From Streptomyces microflavus (GTDB taxonomy: Bacteria; Actinomycetota; Actinomycetes; Streptomycetales; Streptomycetaceae), in NCBI RefSeq assembly GCF_014650075.1, contig NZ_BMUG01000001.1, positions 262,710 through 326,709 of the forward strand: a stretch of DNA of 64,000 nt, read 5' to 3'. The notes beneath the pieces were generated by a model. That model was not told where the DNA came from and made no database searches. It saw nothing but the letters and a program-made list of their open reading frames with translations. Positions 16,487-25,459 of the stretch are shown here, in pieces. The translations under genes and the position numbers were made by a program. Within the stretch, counting starts at the first letter, position 1. The number at the start of each line of letters is the position of its first letter.

Positions 16487-17967
16487 GCAGGGACTTTGCC
16501 CGACGGCCGGTCGGCCTGTCGAACGGATTCCGGGGAGGAGGGGACCCCGGCCCCGGACCGGCTGCCCGGCCGGCGCCGCAGCCCGAAGGCGCTGACGGCG
16601 GCGGCGATCAGGGCGGCGGCCAGCGGGACGAAGAGCGCCGCCCGGTAGCCGTCGAGCAGGGCAGCCGGTGTAGTTCCTTCGGTGGCAGCGATGTTGACGG
16701 CGGCGACGGAGGACAGGCCGATCGCGGCACCGAACTGGAAGGAGGTGTAGAGCAGCCCGCCCGCGACGCCCTGCTCCTCCTCGGCGATGCCGTCGGTGGC
16801 CGTGATCGTCAGCGGACCGTACGCCAGTGAGAAGGCCACACCGAGCATGACCAGGCTCGGGAGCATCGCGAGGTAGGTCCGGTCCGCGCCGAGCGGCAGG
16901 AACAGCGCGTACGCGAGGGAGGCGAGGAGCAGTCCGCCGAAGATGACCCGTGCGTTGCCGAACCTCGCCACGAGCTTGGGGGTGAGCAGCGGGGAGAGGA
17001 CCGCGTCCACGCCGATGACGATCAGGGCGAAGCTCGTCTGGAGGGACGACCAGCCTCGCAGCTCCTGCAGATAGAGCACGGCGATGAACTGGAAGCCGAA
17101 GAAGCCCGCGGCGAAGAGCAGCCCCGACACGTTGGCGCGGACCAGCGACCCGTTGCGGAAGATGCCCAGGCGCACCAGCGGCGAGGCCGAGCGGCGCTCG
17201 ATGAGGACGAACGCGAGGAAGAGCAGGAGCGCGGTGCCGATCGTGGCCGTTGTCCAGGCGGCCGAGGTGTGTGTGGCCCGCTCGACGCCGAAGACGAGGA
17301 GCAGGATGCCGAGGGTGACGGTGACCGCTCCGGCCAGGTCGACCCCCTGCCCGGTGCGGTCGGGACGCGGCGACTTGGGGACGAGCCGCAGTGCGGCGAG
17401 CAGGATGCCGAACGAGAGGATGACCGGGGCGAAGAACACCCAGCGCCAGTCGACGGCGGAGAGCAGACCGCCGACGACCAGCCCGATGGAGAAGCCGCCC
17501 GCCGCGGTGCCGGAGTAGACGAGCAGGGCTTTGTTGCGCTGCGGCCCCTCCGGGAAGCCGGTGGTGATGATCGACAGACCGGCCGGGGTCATGAAGGCGG
17601 CGGCGATGCCCGTCACGAACCGGGCGAGGATCAGCATCCACCCTTCGGTGGCGAGTCCGCCGAGACCGGAGAAGAGGAGGAAGACCACCAGCCAGAGGAT
17701 GAACATCCGCCGGCGCCCGAACAGGTCGGCCGCCCGGCCGCCCAGCAGCATGAAGCCGCCGTAGCCGAGGACGTACGCACTCATCACCCACTGGAGGGTG
17801 CCGGTGGACAGCCCCAGGTCGGCGCGGATCGCGGGCAGGGCCACGTTCAGCATGGCCACGTCGATGCCTTCGAGGAAGATCGCACCGCAGAGCACGAGCA
17901 GCACACCCCACGCGCGGCCGGTCATGCGGTCGGTGCCGCTGCTCGAAGGGGAGGGTGGTGTGGACAC
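16483..17967 (-). CDS. MFS drug-efflux transporter (DHA2-like)
   Basis: This 494-residue major facilitator has about 14 predicted membrane helices. Family motifs include LFGRRRMFILWLVV after helix 2 (motif A form GGRAADLFGRRR) and GWMLILARFVTGIAAAFMTPAGLSII (motif B/C region). It probably exports drugs or metabolites by proton antiport. GTG at 17967 was chosen because AAGGAGAAG precedes it and it leaves a short Ser/Thr/Pro N-terminus. A divergent HxlR regulator starts 172 bp away, a common arrangement in which the regulator controls the exporter. The coupled GNAT gene is downstream. Confidence 0.92.
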   Translation of the reverse strand: MSTPPSPSSSGTDRMTGRAWGVLLVLCGAIFLEGIDVAMLNVALPAIRADLGLSTGTLQWVMSAYVLGYGGFMLLGGRAADLFGRRRMFILWLVVFLLFSGLGGLATEGWMLILARFVTGIAAAFMTPAGLSIITTGFPEGPQRNKALLVYSGTAAGGFSIGLVVGGLLSAVDWRWVFFAPVILSFGILLAALRLVPKSPRPDRTGQGVDLAGAVTVTLGILLLVFGVERATHTSAAWTTATIGTALLLFLAFVLIERRSASPLVRLGIFRNGSLVRANVSGLLFAAGFFGFQFIAVLYLQELRGWSSLQTSFALIVIGVDAVLSPLLTPKLVARFGNARVIFGGLLLASLAYALFLPLGADRTYLAMLPSLVMLGVAFSLAYGPLTITATDGIAEEEQGVAGGLLYTSFQFGAAIGLSSVAAVNIAATEGTTPAALLDGYRAALFVPLAAALIAAAVSAFGLRRRPGSRSGAGVPSSPESVRQADRPSGKVPA

Positions 17968-18070
17968 GGGACTTCTCCTTGGACGAGGAAGAGGGCATGG
18001 CGAACCGCTGCAACAGCGGTCCGGAGTAAGGGATTCGAGGGGAGCGGCGCTCAATCCGCGCGGATCGAAC

Positions 18071-18113
18071 GTGAGTTACCGAAGTGCTGGTCGGTTCCCT
18101 CTTGTAACCACTC
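18071..18113. promoter_or_regulatory. Possible HxlR operator between MFS and regulator genes
   Basis: GTGAGTTAC (18071-18079) and GTAACCACTC (18104-18113) form an imperfect inverted repeat in the divergent promoter region. The pairing is incomplete and the assignment rests mainly on position. Confidence 0.35.
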
Positions 18114-18138
18114 GAAGCATGCGGCACTGTGGGGGACC

Positions 18139-18582
18139 ATGGAAGAAGGCACTTCGAAGTCACCGAGTCACTGCGGCGATACCGGCGACGAGCAGGACTT
18201 CGACATCAGTCAGTGGGACGTCCGCGAGGGCTGCGAGGTGCGGCAGATCCTCGACCGCGTCGCGGACAAGTGGTCGCTGCTCGCCATAGCGCACCTGGAG
18301 CGCCGGACGCTGCGCTTCTCCGAGCTGCGCCGCCTGATCGACGGCATCAGCCAGCGCATGCTGACGGTGACCCTGCGCCAGCTCGAACGCGACGGCCTGG
18401 TGCGGCGCACGGTCTATCCGGTGGTCCCGCCGCGCGTGGAGTACGAGCTGACGCCGATGGGCGCGACCCTGCACACGACGATCCGGACCCTGGTCGACTG
18501 GACCGAGGGCCACCAGCAGGAGATCGCCAGGGCGCGCGCGGAGTACGACAGCCGCCAGGCCGCGGAGACGCCTGTCGTCTGA
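18139..18582 (+). CDS. HxlR-family transcriptional regulator
   Basis: This 147-residue winged-helix protein has the HxlR signature: CEVRQILDRVADKWSLLAIAHLERRTLRFSELRRLIDGISQRMLTVTLRQLERDGLV, then the wing PPRVEYELTPMGATL. The conserved Cys before the HTH could sense redox or electrophiles, as in some relatives. The ATG at 18139 was preferred because the remaining upstream open frame is antisense to the MFS gene. It is divergent from the MFS-GNAT pair and probably represses it. Confidence 0.9.
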   Translation: MEEGTSKSPSHCGDTGDEQDFDISQWDVREGCEVRQILDRVADKWSLLAIAHLERRTLRFSELRRLIDGISQRMLTVTLRQLERDGLVRRTVYPVVPPRVEYELTPMGATLHTTIRTLVDWTEGHQQEIARARAEYDSRQAAETPVV

Positions 18583-18724
18583 GGGGGTGCGGCCCCTACG
18601 GCATCGCCATCGGCTCCGGGGCGCGGCCTCGCGGGACACGGGCTGTTGCCCAGCTCTTCCCCTGGCGGCCCGCTGCGGGAAAACTGTGCCGAGCACTGTG
18701 GTGCCTGCGCCCGGACGGGGGATG

Positions 18725-18736
18725 GACAACGTTGTC
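18725..18736. promoter_or_regulatory. LacI-type palindrome before GH92 gene
   Basis: The perfect palindrome GACAACGTTGTC, with a central CG, has the form of LacI-family operators for sugar-catabolic genes. It lies 70 bp before the start of a large glycoside hydrolase gene. Confidence 0.55.
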
Positions 18737-18805
18737 ATACGTTCTGTCCGCCCCCTTCCCCGGGTCGGCGATCCACGCCTTCCGTCTGCCCCGAGAGGAC
18801 CGCTC

Positions 18806-21800
18806 ATGCGGGAACCCACCGCCGCCGAACGCCCGGCACCACGCAGGAGACGGGCCCGGCTGCGTGCCGTCGCCGTGGCCGCGCTCACGTCCGGCGCGCT
18901 CGTAGCCGGCCTCACACCGGCCACCGCCACAGCCACCACCGCCGCCACGGATGTCGCCCCGCGCGCCTCGGCCATCAGCCCGTACGACGCGGTCGACCCG
19001 TTCATCGGCACGGAGTTGGACCCGGCCCAGAACAAGGGCAACAGCGCGTACGGCAACACCTGGCCGGGCGCGACGACCCCGTTCGGCATGGTCCAGTCGA
19101 GCCCGACGACGTACCGCTCGTCGGACGGGGACCAGAAGGGCGGTTACGAGTACAGCGCCGACAAGATCCGCGGCTTCGGGATGACCCGGCTGTCCGGCAC
19201 CGGCTGCGAGGGCCGGTTCAGCGCCTTCGACTTCCCGGTGCTCCCGTACACCGGTCCGCTCGACGGGGGCGCGCTGCCGACCAGCCCCGGCACGAAGATC
19301 GACCCGTACTACCTGGACTTCGACCACCGCGACGAGACGGCCGCCCCCGGCCACTACACGGTCGGCCTCGGCAACGGCGTGGAGACGGAGCTGACCGCGA
19401 CCACCCGAACCGCCGTCAACCGGTACGAGTTCCCGGCCCGCAAGGACTCCTCGACGCTGATCCTGGACGTGGCGGGCTCCAACAACCGGGTCTTCGACAG
19501 CGAGGTCACGGTCGAGGGCCGCACGGTCAGCGGCTGGGTCGAGACGGCGTCGGTGTGCGACGAGGGCGGCCGGTACCGCGCCTACTTCTCCTCTACCTTC
19601 GACCGTGCGTTCACCTCGTACGGCACCTGGCAGGGCGGCGCGGTCACCCCGGGCGCGGCGACCGCGCGCGGCGGTGCGGCCAAGCACGGCTCGGGGGCGT
19701 ACCTCGTCTTCCCGAAGGGCGCGACGGTCACCGCGCGGACCGGGCTCAGCTACGTCAGCGTGGCGAACGCGGCCCGCAACGCGGAGGAGGAGACCGGTGG
19801 CCGGAGCTTCGACCAGGTCCGCAGGTCGACCGCGCAGGTCTGGAAGGACACGCTGTCCACGGTGAAGGCCACCGGAGGCACGAAGCCGGAGCGCGTGAAG
19901 TTCTACACGGCGCTCTACCACTCCCTCCTCCACCCGAACACCGCCGATGACGTGAACGGCCAGTACCCGGGCCACGACGGCAAGGTCCGCAAGGTGGCGC
20001 CCGGCCGGCACCACTACGTCACGTACGCGGGCTGGGACATGTACCGGGGGCAGGCGCAGCTCATCGCGCTGCTCTTCCCGAAGGTCGGCTCCGACATCAA
20101 CCAGTCGCTGGTGGACCTGGTGAAGCAGACGGGCGCCTGGCCCAACTGGCCGCACCTGAACCAGTCGCAGCAGAAGATGAGCGGTGACTCGCTCCAGGTG
20201 GTGCTGTCCTCCATCGACGCGTTCGGCAGCGTGGACTACGACCGCAAGGCGGCGCTCGCATCGATGCGGAAGACGCAGCAGCTGCCCGCGGACACGACCA
20301 AGCGGGCACACGCACAGCAGTACTTCAGCGCAGGGTTCATCGACAACGGCAAGGGCGACTCGGCCACATCCAAGACCCTTGAGTACGCGATCGACGACTT
20401 CGCGATAGCCCAACTGGCCGACAGGCTGGGCGAGAAGAAGACCCACGAGCAGTTCATGGTGCGGGCGCAGAACTGGCAGAACCTGCTCGACCCGGAGACG
20501 GACCGCATCCGCCCGCGCGGCCGCAACGGCTTCGACCGCTCCTTCAACCTCGGTGAGCGCGGGAACCAGTTCGAGCAGGCGACCGGCTACCAGTACGGCT
20601 GGATGGTCCCGCAGAACATCGGCACGCTGATCGAGAAGCGCGGCGGCATCGAGCCGGTCACGCGCGACCTGGACGAGCACACCAAGGCCCTGGACGCGGG
20701 CGTCTACAACACCACGGGCGCCTACCTCTCCAACCAGCCGAGCTTCTCGATGCCGTACGTCTACAACTGGCTGCGCCAGCCGCACCGGACGTCGGAGGTG
20801 CTGCGCCGGGCGACGGACGAGATGTACGGCGCGACCCCGTCGGGCCTGCCGGGCAACGACGACCTGGGGTCGCTGAGCTCCTGGTACGTGTGGGCGAACC
20901 TGGGGATGAACCCCACGGTGTACGGCACGGCGAACCTGGTGCTCAGCTCACCGATGTTCGACAGGATCACGATCGACAGCGCGGACAGCGACCGCCGGAT
21001 CACGGTCAAGGCGGCGGGAGCGGCGGCCGACAAGCCCTACATCACGGGCCTGAAGGTCAATGGGAAGTCCACCACCAGGTCCTGGCTGAACGAGGACTTC
21101 GCGCGGGCGGGCGGCGAGCTGACGTTCACGATGGGCGCGACCCCTGCGACCTGGGGTACGGGAGCGGCCGACGTACCGCCGTCGTACACGGAGGGCTCCG
21201 ACGCCCGCAACAACATCGGCTCGACCCCCGACGGTCAGGGCAAGCTCGGCTCGCTCGACCTCAGCGACAACTCCCTCTCCCGCGAGAAGCTGGCGGCGGC
21301 GGGCGCGACCCCCGGCGCGAAGCTGCCGCTGGGCGACACGGGAGCCACGTTCACCTGGCCGAAGACCGAGGCGGGCGAGCCGGACAACTGGATCCCGCAC
21401 GGCCAGCGGATCGACCTCACGGCCCGGGGCGGCAAGGGGATCAAGGCGACGGGCATCTCCTTCCTCGGCCTGGCGACCAACGGCCCGTCCCAGGGTCTGG
21501 CGTCGGTGGAGTACGAGGACGGCTCGACGCAGAACGTGGCGGTGCAGTTCACCGACTGGACGCCCGGCACCAACTACCTCTACGGCAATGCCCCGTTGGT
21601 GGCCACGGAGGGCCGCAACAAGGTGAACGGCACGTCGGACACCACCCGCACGGTGGTCTTCGGCACGGTCCCGCAGGTGCTGGACGGAAAGAAGCGCGTG
21701 AAGTCGGTGGTCCTGCCGCAGGGCACGGACCGGGGCATCATGCACGTCTTCGACGTGGCCCTGACGACCAACCCGGACCTGAAGGCGCCGGGCGTCATCC

Positions 21801-23161
21801 CGGAGCGCATAGTCCTCACCCCGACCACCACGCCCTCCACCTCCCAGGCGGTGACGTGGCGGACGGGCAGCGGCACGACACAGGGGGAGGCGCAGTACCG
21901 TCAGGCGGGCTCCAACTCGGCCTGGAGAAAGGCGAAGGCAACCACGAACGAGGAACTTCTGAGCAACGGCATCCCCACGCGCACGCACTCGGCGGTGATG
22001 GACCGGCTGAAGCCGGGGACGGCGTACGAGTACCAGGTGGGCCACGCCGGCAAGTTGAGCGGGCGGTACACCTTCACCTCGGCCGGGAAGCCGGGCGAGG
22101 AGTTCACCTTCCTCTACTTCGGCGACGCCCAGAACGACCTGAAGGCGAAGTGGGCCCCGGTCGTCGACCAGGCGTACAAGCGCTTCCCGCAGGCGATCGG
22201 CAGCGTCAACGCCGGTGACCTGGTGGACTCGGGCGGCAACGACGGCCTGTGGGACGAGTGGTTCGGCGCCATGAACGGCCACAGCCAGACGACCAATGTG
22301 ATCGCGGCACCGGGGAACCACGAGTACAACGCGGACCTGTTCCTGAAGACGTGGAAGTCGACGTTCGCCTACCCGGCCAACGGCCCCACCGCCGTACCGG
22401 CAAAGAACGACAGCGGGGCGGAGCGCCAACGGGCGGCCTACGAGGCCCACATGGCGAAGTCCATCACGGAGACGGCGTACTACACGGACTACCAGAACGT
22501 CCGCTTCATCACCCTCAACGCGAGCACGCACGACGCACGCGAGCTGATGACCCCGCCGAACCTCCCGTCCTGCTCGGTCGACTGCCCGGACCCGCAGAAG
22601 CTCTGGCTGGACCTCCAGGCCCGCTGGCTCGACCAGATCCTGGCGAACAACCCCAACAAGTGGTCGGTGGCCACCTTCCACCAGCCGGTCTTCTCGGCAG
22701 CGGTCGGCCGCGACGAGAAGCCGATCCGTGACGCCTGGCTCCCGGTCTTCCAGCGCCACGACATCGACCTGGTCCTGATGGGCCACGACCACGTCTACGC
22801 CCGCGGCTACGTCAACGCGGACGCGACGGACACCCCGGGCGTGACGACGGGCCCGGTCTACGCAGTCGCGATGGCGGGCCCGAAGTACTACGAGCTGTCC
22901 CCGGCCGACGACAACGTCTGGACCCGCAACGGCGCCACGCAGGTGGCCCGCGCGGCCCACACGTCGACGTTCCAGGGCATCACGGTCTCGAAGGACACGA
23001 TCCGCTACGAGGCGGTCATCGGCGCCAAGTGGGATGACAGGTCGACGACGGACAAGGAGGTGGGGGAGACCCTGGACGCGTTCACGATCACGAAGAGCGA
23101 GGCCGGCGTGAAGTACGTGACGGAGGAGGGGGTGGCGGTGCCGCCGGCCGCACGGCGGTAG
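18806..23161 (+). CDS. Secreted GH92 alpha-mannosidase fused to purple-acid-phosphatase-like domain
   Basis: This 1,451-residue protein starts at ATG 18806 after GAGAGGAC. A signal peptide (RLRAVAVAALTSGALVAGLTP) leads into a GH92 catalytic region (about 60-780) that begins DPFIGTELDP and includes NTWPGATTPFGMVQ and GLPGNDDLGSLSSWYVWANLGM. GH92 enzymes are Ca-dependent exo-alpha-mannosidases. A beta-rich domain follows (about 790-990), then a fibronectin-like purple acid phosphatase N-domain (ERIVLTPTTTPSTSQAVTWRT). The metallophosphoesterase (about 1095-1400) has FGDAQND, NAGDLVDSG, APGNHEYN, FHQPVF and GHDHVYARG, covering the dinuclear metal ligands. The enzyme may remove phosphate and mannose from the same glycan, such as phosphomannan. 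The fusion's activity is inferred only from its domains. Confidence 0.88.
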   Translation: MREPTAAERPAPRRRRARLRAVAVAALTSGALVAGLTPATATATTAATDVAPRASAISPYDAVDPFIGTELDPAQNKGNSAYGNTWPGATTPFGMVQSSPTTYRSSDGDQKGGYEYSADKIRGFGMTRLSGTGCEGRFSAFDFPVLPYTGPLDGGALPTSPGTKIDPYYLDFDHRDETAAPGHYTVGLGNGVETELTATTRTAVNRYEFPARKDSSTLILDVAGSNNRVFDSEVTVEGRTVSGWVETASVCDEGGRYRAYFSSTFDRAFTSYGTWQGGAVTPGAATARGGAAKHGSGAYLVFPKGATVTARTGLSYVSVANAARNAEEETGGRSFDQVRRSTAQVWKDTLSTVKATGGTKPERVKFYTALYHSLLHPNTADDVNGQYPGHDGKVRKVAPGRHHYVTYAGWDMYRGQAQLIALLFPKVGSDINQSLVDLVKQTGAWPNWPHLNQSQQKMSGDSLQVVLSSIDAFGSVDYDRKAALASMRKTQQLPADTTKRAHAQQYFSAGFIDNGKGDSATSKTLEYAIDDFAIAQLADRLGEKKTHEQFMVRAQNWQNLLDPETDRIRPRGRNGFDRSFNLGERGNQFEQATGYQYGWMVPQNIGTLIEKRGGIEPVTRDLDEHTKALDAGVYNTTGAYLSNQPSFSMPYVYNWLRQPHRTSEVLRRATDEMYGATPSGLPGNDDLGSLSSWYVWANLGMNPTVYGTANLVLSSPMFDRITIDSADSDRRITVKAAGAAADKPYITGLKVNGKSTTRSWLNEDFARAGGELTFTMGATPATWGTGAADVPPSYTEGSDARNNIGSTPDGQGKLGSLDLSDNSLSREKLAAAGATPGAKLPLGDTGATFTWPKTEAGEPDNWIPHGQRIDLTARGGKGIKATGISFLGLATNGPSQGLASVEYEDGSTQNVAVQFTDWTPGTNYLYGNAPLVATEGRNKVNGTSDTTRTVVFGTVPQVLDGKKRVKSVVLPQGTDRGIMHVFDVALTTNPDLKAPGVIPERIVLTPTTTPSTSQAVTWRTGSGTTQGEAQYRQAGSNSAWRKAKATTNEELLSNGIPTRTHSAVMDRLKPGTAYEYQVGHAGKLSGRYTFTSAGKPGEEFTFLYFGDAQNDLKAKWAPVVDQAYKRFPQAIGSVNAGDLVDSGGNDGLWDEWFGAMNGHSQTTNVIAAPGNHEYNADLFLKTWKSTFAYPANGPTAVPAKNDSGAERQRAAYEAHMAKSITETAYYTDYQNVRFITLNASTHDARELMTPPNLPSCSVDCPDPQKLWLDLQARWLDQILANNPNKWSVATFHQPVFSAAVGRDEKPIRDAWLPVFQRHDIDLVLMGHDHVYARGYVNADATDTPGVTTGPVYAVAMAGPKYYELSPADDNVWTRNGATQVARAAHTSTFQGITVSKDTIRYEAVIGAKWDDRSTTDKEVGETLDAFTITKSEAGVKYVTEEGVAVPPAARR

Positions 23162-23383
23162 GGCTGCTGGTCGACCGTTGCCGGGTCCGTACGGCAGGAG
23201 CTGGGGACTCTCTCCGCCGTACGGCCCCCGGGCCCGCAGGGTGCCGCCCCCGGTGGCCCGAGAGGGCAAGGGACACTGTCCCCGACCACCGCCCCGGCGC
23301 TCTGCCGCCGTCGGTCCGGGCGCCCTAGTGTTGATCCCTTCCCGCGCCCCTCCGCGTGGATTCCGTACCGAAGGGAGTGGCTC

Positions 23384-24202
23384 ATGCACACGCGTGAAGA
23401 GGCGGAAGAGGGCCACCGATCGCTCAGGCTCCTGCAGCCGGGGACTCGCGCGGCTTCCACGCCACCCGCATCGGTGCAGGAGACCGGAGGCCGGCTGATG
23501 GAGCTGCAGCGCTCGGCCGGGAACGCCGCCGTGTGCCGCATGCTCGACAGCCGGGCGGCGCTGCCGGTGCAGCGGATGCCGGGGGAGGACACCGGGGAGC
23601 CGGAAGCGAGCACGAGCAGCCGGAGCACCACCGTGATCAGCGGGCACGGCCGGTTCGGCGACAACCAGCGCCTGCCCAAGAACCCCGACAACCCGCGCAG
23701 CCGCGCGCTCAAGGCGACCTTCACCGTGCCGGAGGGCATCGAGCTGATCGTCTACGCCCCGCCGGGTGCCTGGCTGGAGAACGAGGTGGCGAAGCTCGTG
23801 GAGTCCGGCGAGCCGCCGGCCGCGGACAACCTCGAACTGGTCGGCCCCAACAACAAGCGCAAGCCGATGCCCGACGGGTTTCCCAAGACCTACACGGCGG
23901 GCCAGGAGGTCATCAACTACAAGCTGATGCCTCTGGAGGCCAAGCATCTGGCCGAGGGCGCGACCTCGGTGGAGGGCGGCACCCTGCGGGACAAGGTGGC
24001 CGACCTCGCCGACGCCCATCAGGCGCAGGGGAACGACGAAGCCCCCTTGACCGTGCACTACGCCTGTTGCGGCGTGGGCTCCTCCAGCATCCCGGAGATC
24101 GAGCGGCTCTTCGAGCACCGTAACTACACGGTCATGCTCCGCACGACGTCCCCGTCCCCCTCCCCGGAACCGGAGAAGCCGACCAAGCGCCGCAAGAAGT
24201 AA
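23384..24202 (+). CDS. AGNAAV-motif protein with Stv-like putative toxin/adhesin domain
   Basis: This 272-residue protein has no signal peptide. Residues 38-54, LMELQRSAGNAAVCRML, match the helical motif common in actinobacterial proteins that carry DUF4157 or belong to extracellular contractile injection systems. After a short linker comes a domain starting TTVISGHGRF (85-89 ISGHG), with FTVPEGIELIVYAPPG, a central INYKL and a late HYACCGVG (225-232). This pattern resembles the Stv domain seen at the ends of polymorphic toxins. The Lys/Arg-rich tail KPTKRRKK is probably disordered. The ATG at 23384 follows AAGGGAG. No injection-system structural genes are in this window. The cargo or effector role is inference. 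Confidence 0.6.
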   Translation: MHTREEAEEGHRSLRLLQPGTRAASTPPASVQETGGRLMELQRSAGNAAVCRMLDSRAALPVQRMPGEDTGEPEASTSSRSTTVISGHGRFGDNQRLPKNPDNPRSRALKATFTVPEGIELIVYAPPGAWLENEVAKLVESGEPPAADNLELVGPNNKRKPMPDGFPKTYTAGQEVINYKLMPLEAKHLAEGATSVEGGTLRDKVADLADAHQAQGNDEAPLTVHYACCGVGSSSIPEIERLFEHRNYTVMLRTTSPSPSPEPEKPTKRRKK

Positions 24203-24221
24203 GGCGGGGTGGGAGTGGCCC

Positions 24222-24253
24222 CCGGCCGCCGTGAACCAGTCCACGGCGGCCGG
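24222..24253. terminator. Hairpin between AGNAAV gene and acdH
   Basis: A perfect 12-bp stem (CCGGCCGCCGTG with its complement) and an 8-nt loop lie between converging genes, so the hairpin probably terminates both. Confidence 0.8.
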
Positions 24254-24284
24254 TGCGGAAGCGATCGGGACCGCGGGCCGCGAC

Positions 24285-25451
24285 TCAGGCCGGCAGCCCC
24301 AACTCCCGTGCGATCAGCATCCGCTGGACCTCCGACGTCCCCTCGCCGATCTCCAGGATCTTCGAGTCGCGCCACATCCGCGCCACCGGGTACTCGTTCA
24401 TGAAGCCGTAGCCGCCGTGGATCTGTGTCGCCTCGCGGGCGTTGTCCACCGCGACCGTCGACGAGTACAGCTTCGCGATCGCCGCCTCCTTCTTGAACGG
24501 TTCGCCCGCCACCAGCCGCGAAGCCGCGTCGCGCCAGCCCACGCGGGCCATGTGGGCGCGCATCTCCATGTCGGCGATCTTGAACTGGATCGCCTGGTTG
24601 GCGCCGATCGGCCTGCCGAAGGCGTGGCGCTCGGCCGCGTACTTCACCGACTCGTCCACGCAGCCCTGCGCCAGGCCCGTGGCCAGGGCCGAGATCGCGA
24701 CCCGGCCCTCGTCCAGGATCCTCAGGAACTGCGCGTAGCCCCGGCCCTCCTCGCCCAACAGGTTCGCCGCCGGGACGCGGACGTCGGTGAAGGACAGTTC
24801 GCGGGTGTCCGAGGCGTTCCAGCCGACCTTGGAGTACGGGGCCGCGACCGTGAAGCCGGGGGTGCCGGAGGGGACGATGATCGCCGAGATCCGGGGGCGG
24901 CCGTCCTCCTTGCGGCCCGTCACGGCCGTTACAGTCACCAACTCCGTAATGTCCGTGCCCGAGTTGGTGATGAAGCACTTCGAGCCGTTGATGACCCACT
25001 CGTCTCTCGCCTCGTCCAGCACCGCCGTCGTCCGCGTGCCGCCCGCGTCCGAGCCGCCGTCCGGCTCGGTCAGGCCGAACGCGCCCAGCGCCTCGCCCGC
25101 ACAGAGCTTCGGCAGCCACTGCCGCTTCTGCTCCTCCGTGCCGAAGAGGTGGAGCGGCATCGCGCCCAGCGAGACCCCGGCCTCCAGCGTGATCGCCACC
25201 GAGGAGTCGACCCGGGCCAGCTCCTCCAGGGCGATCCCGAGCGCGAGGTAGTCGCCGCCCATCCCGCCGTACTCCTCCGGGAACGGCAGCCCGAACAGGC
25301 CCATCCGACCCATCTCGCGCACGATCTCGTACGGGAATTCATGGCGCTCGTAGAAGTCGCCGATCTTCGGCGCGACCACGTCGTGCGCGAACGCCTCTAC
25401 CGTGCGGCGCAGTTCCTCGTGCTCGGCGGTCAGCCGGTGGTCCAGGGACAT
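24285..25451 (-). CDS. acdH: Acyl-CoA dehydrogenase, branched-chain type
   Basis: This 388-residue FAD flavoenzyme oxidises short or branched acyl-CoAs to enoyl-CoAs. It has the complete fold: GAFGLTEPDGGSD and WVINGSKCFITNSG in the middle domain, AERHAFGRPIGANQAIQFKIADM, and the C-terminal IHGGYGFMNEYPVARMWRDSKILEIGEGTSEVQRMLIAR. A Glu before GTSE sits at the catalytic-base position. It is the last gene of the operon, 8 bp after the HMG-CoA lyase gene. The context suggests isovaleryl-CoA as substrate. The same-position gene in S. coelicolor is known as acdH, for branched-chain amino acid catabolism. Confidence 0.92.
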   Translation of the reverse strand: MSLDHRLTAEHEELRRTVEAFAHDVVAPKIGDFYERHEFPYEIVREMGRMGLFGLPFPEEYGGMGGDYLALGIALEELARVDSSVAITLEAGVSLGAMPLHLFGTEEQKRQWLPKLCAGEALGAFGLTEPDGGSDAGGTRTTAVLDEARDEWVINGSKCFITNSGTDITELVTVTAVTGRKEDGRPRISAIIVPSGTPGFTVAAPYSKVGWNASDTRELSFTDVRVPAANLLGEEGRGYAQFLRILDEGRVAISALATGLAQGCVDESVKYAAERHAFGRPIGANQAIQFKIADMEMRAHMARVGWRDAASRLVAGEPFKKEAAIAKLYSSTVAVDNAREATQIHGGYGFMNEYPVARMWRDSKILEIGEGTSEVQRMLIARELGLPA

Positions 25452-25459
25452 GGTGTGGC

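Noticed and set aside
23187..23224. Hairpin CCGTACGGC-N20-GCCGTACGG after the GH92 gene
   Set aside because: A 9-bp stem with a 20-nt loop is too weak to call a terminator with confidence.
20948..24244. Very long minus-strand open frame across the GH92 fusion and AGNAAV gene
   Set aside because: Its sequence is Arg/Val/Leu-rich shadow of two well-supported plus-strand genes.
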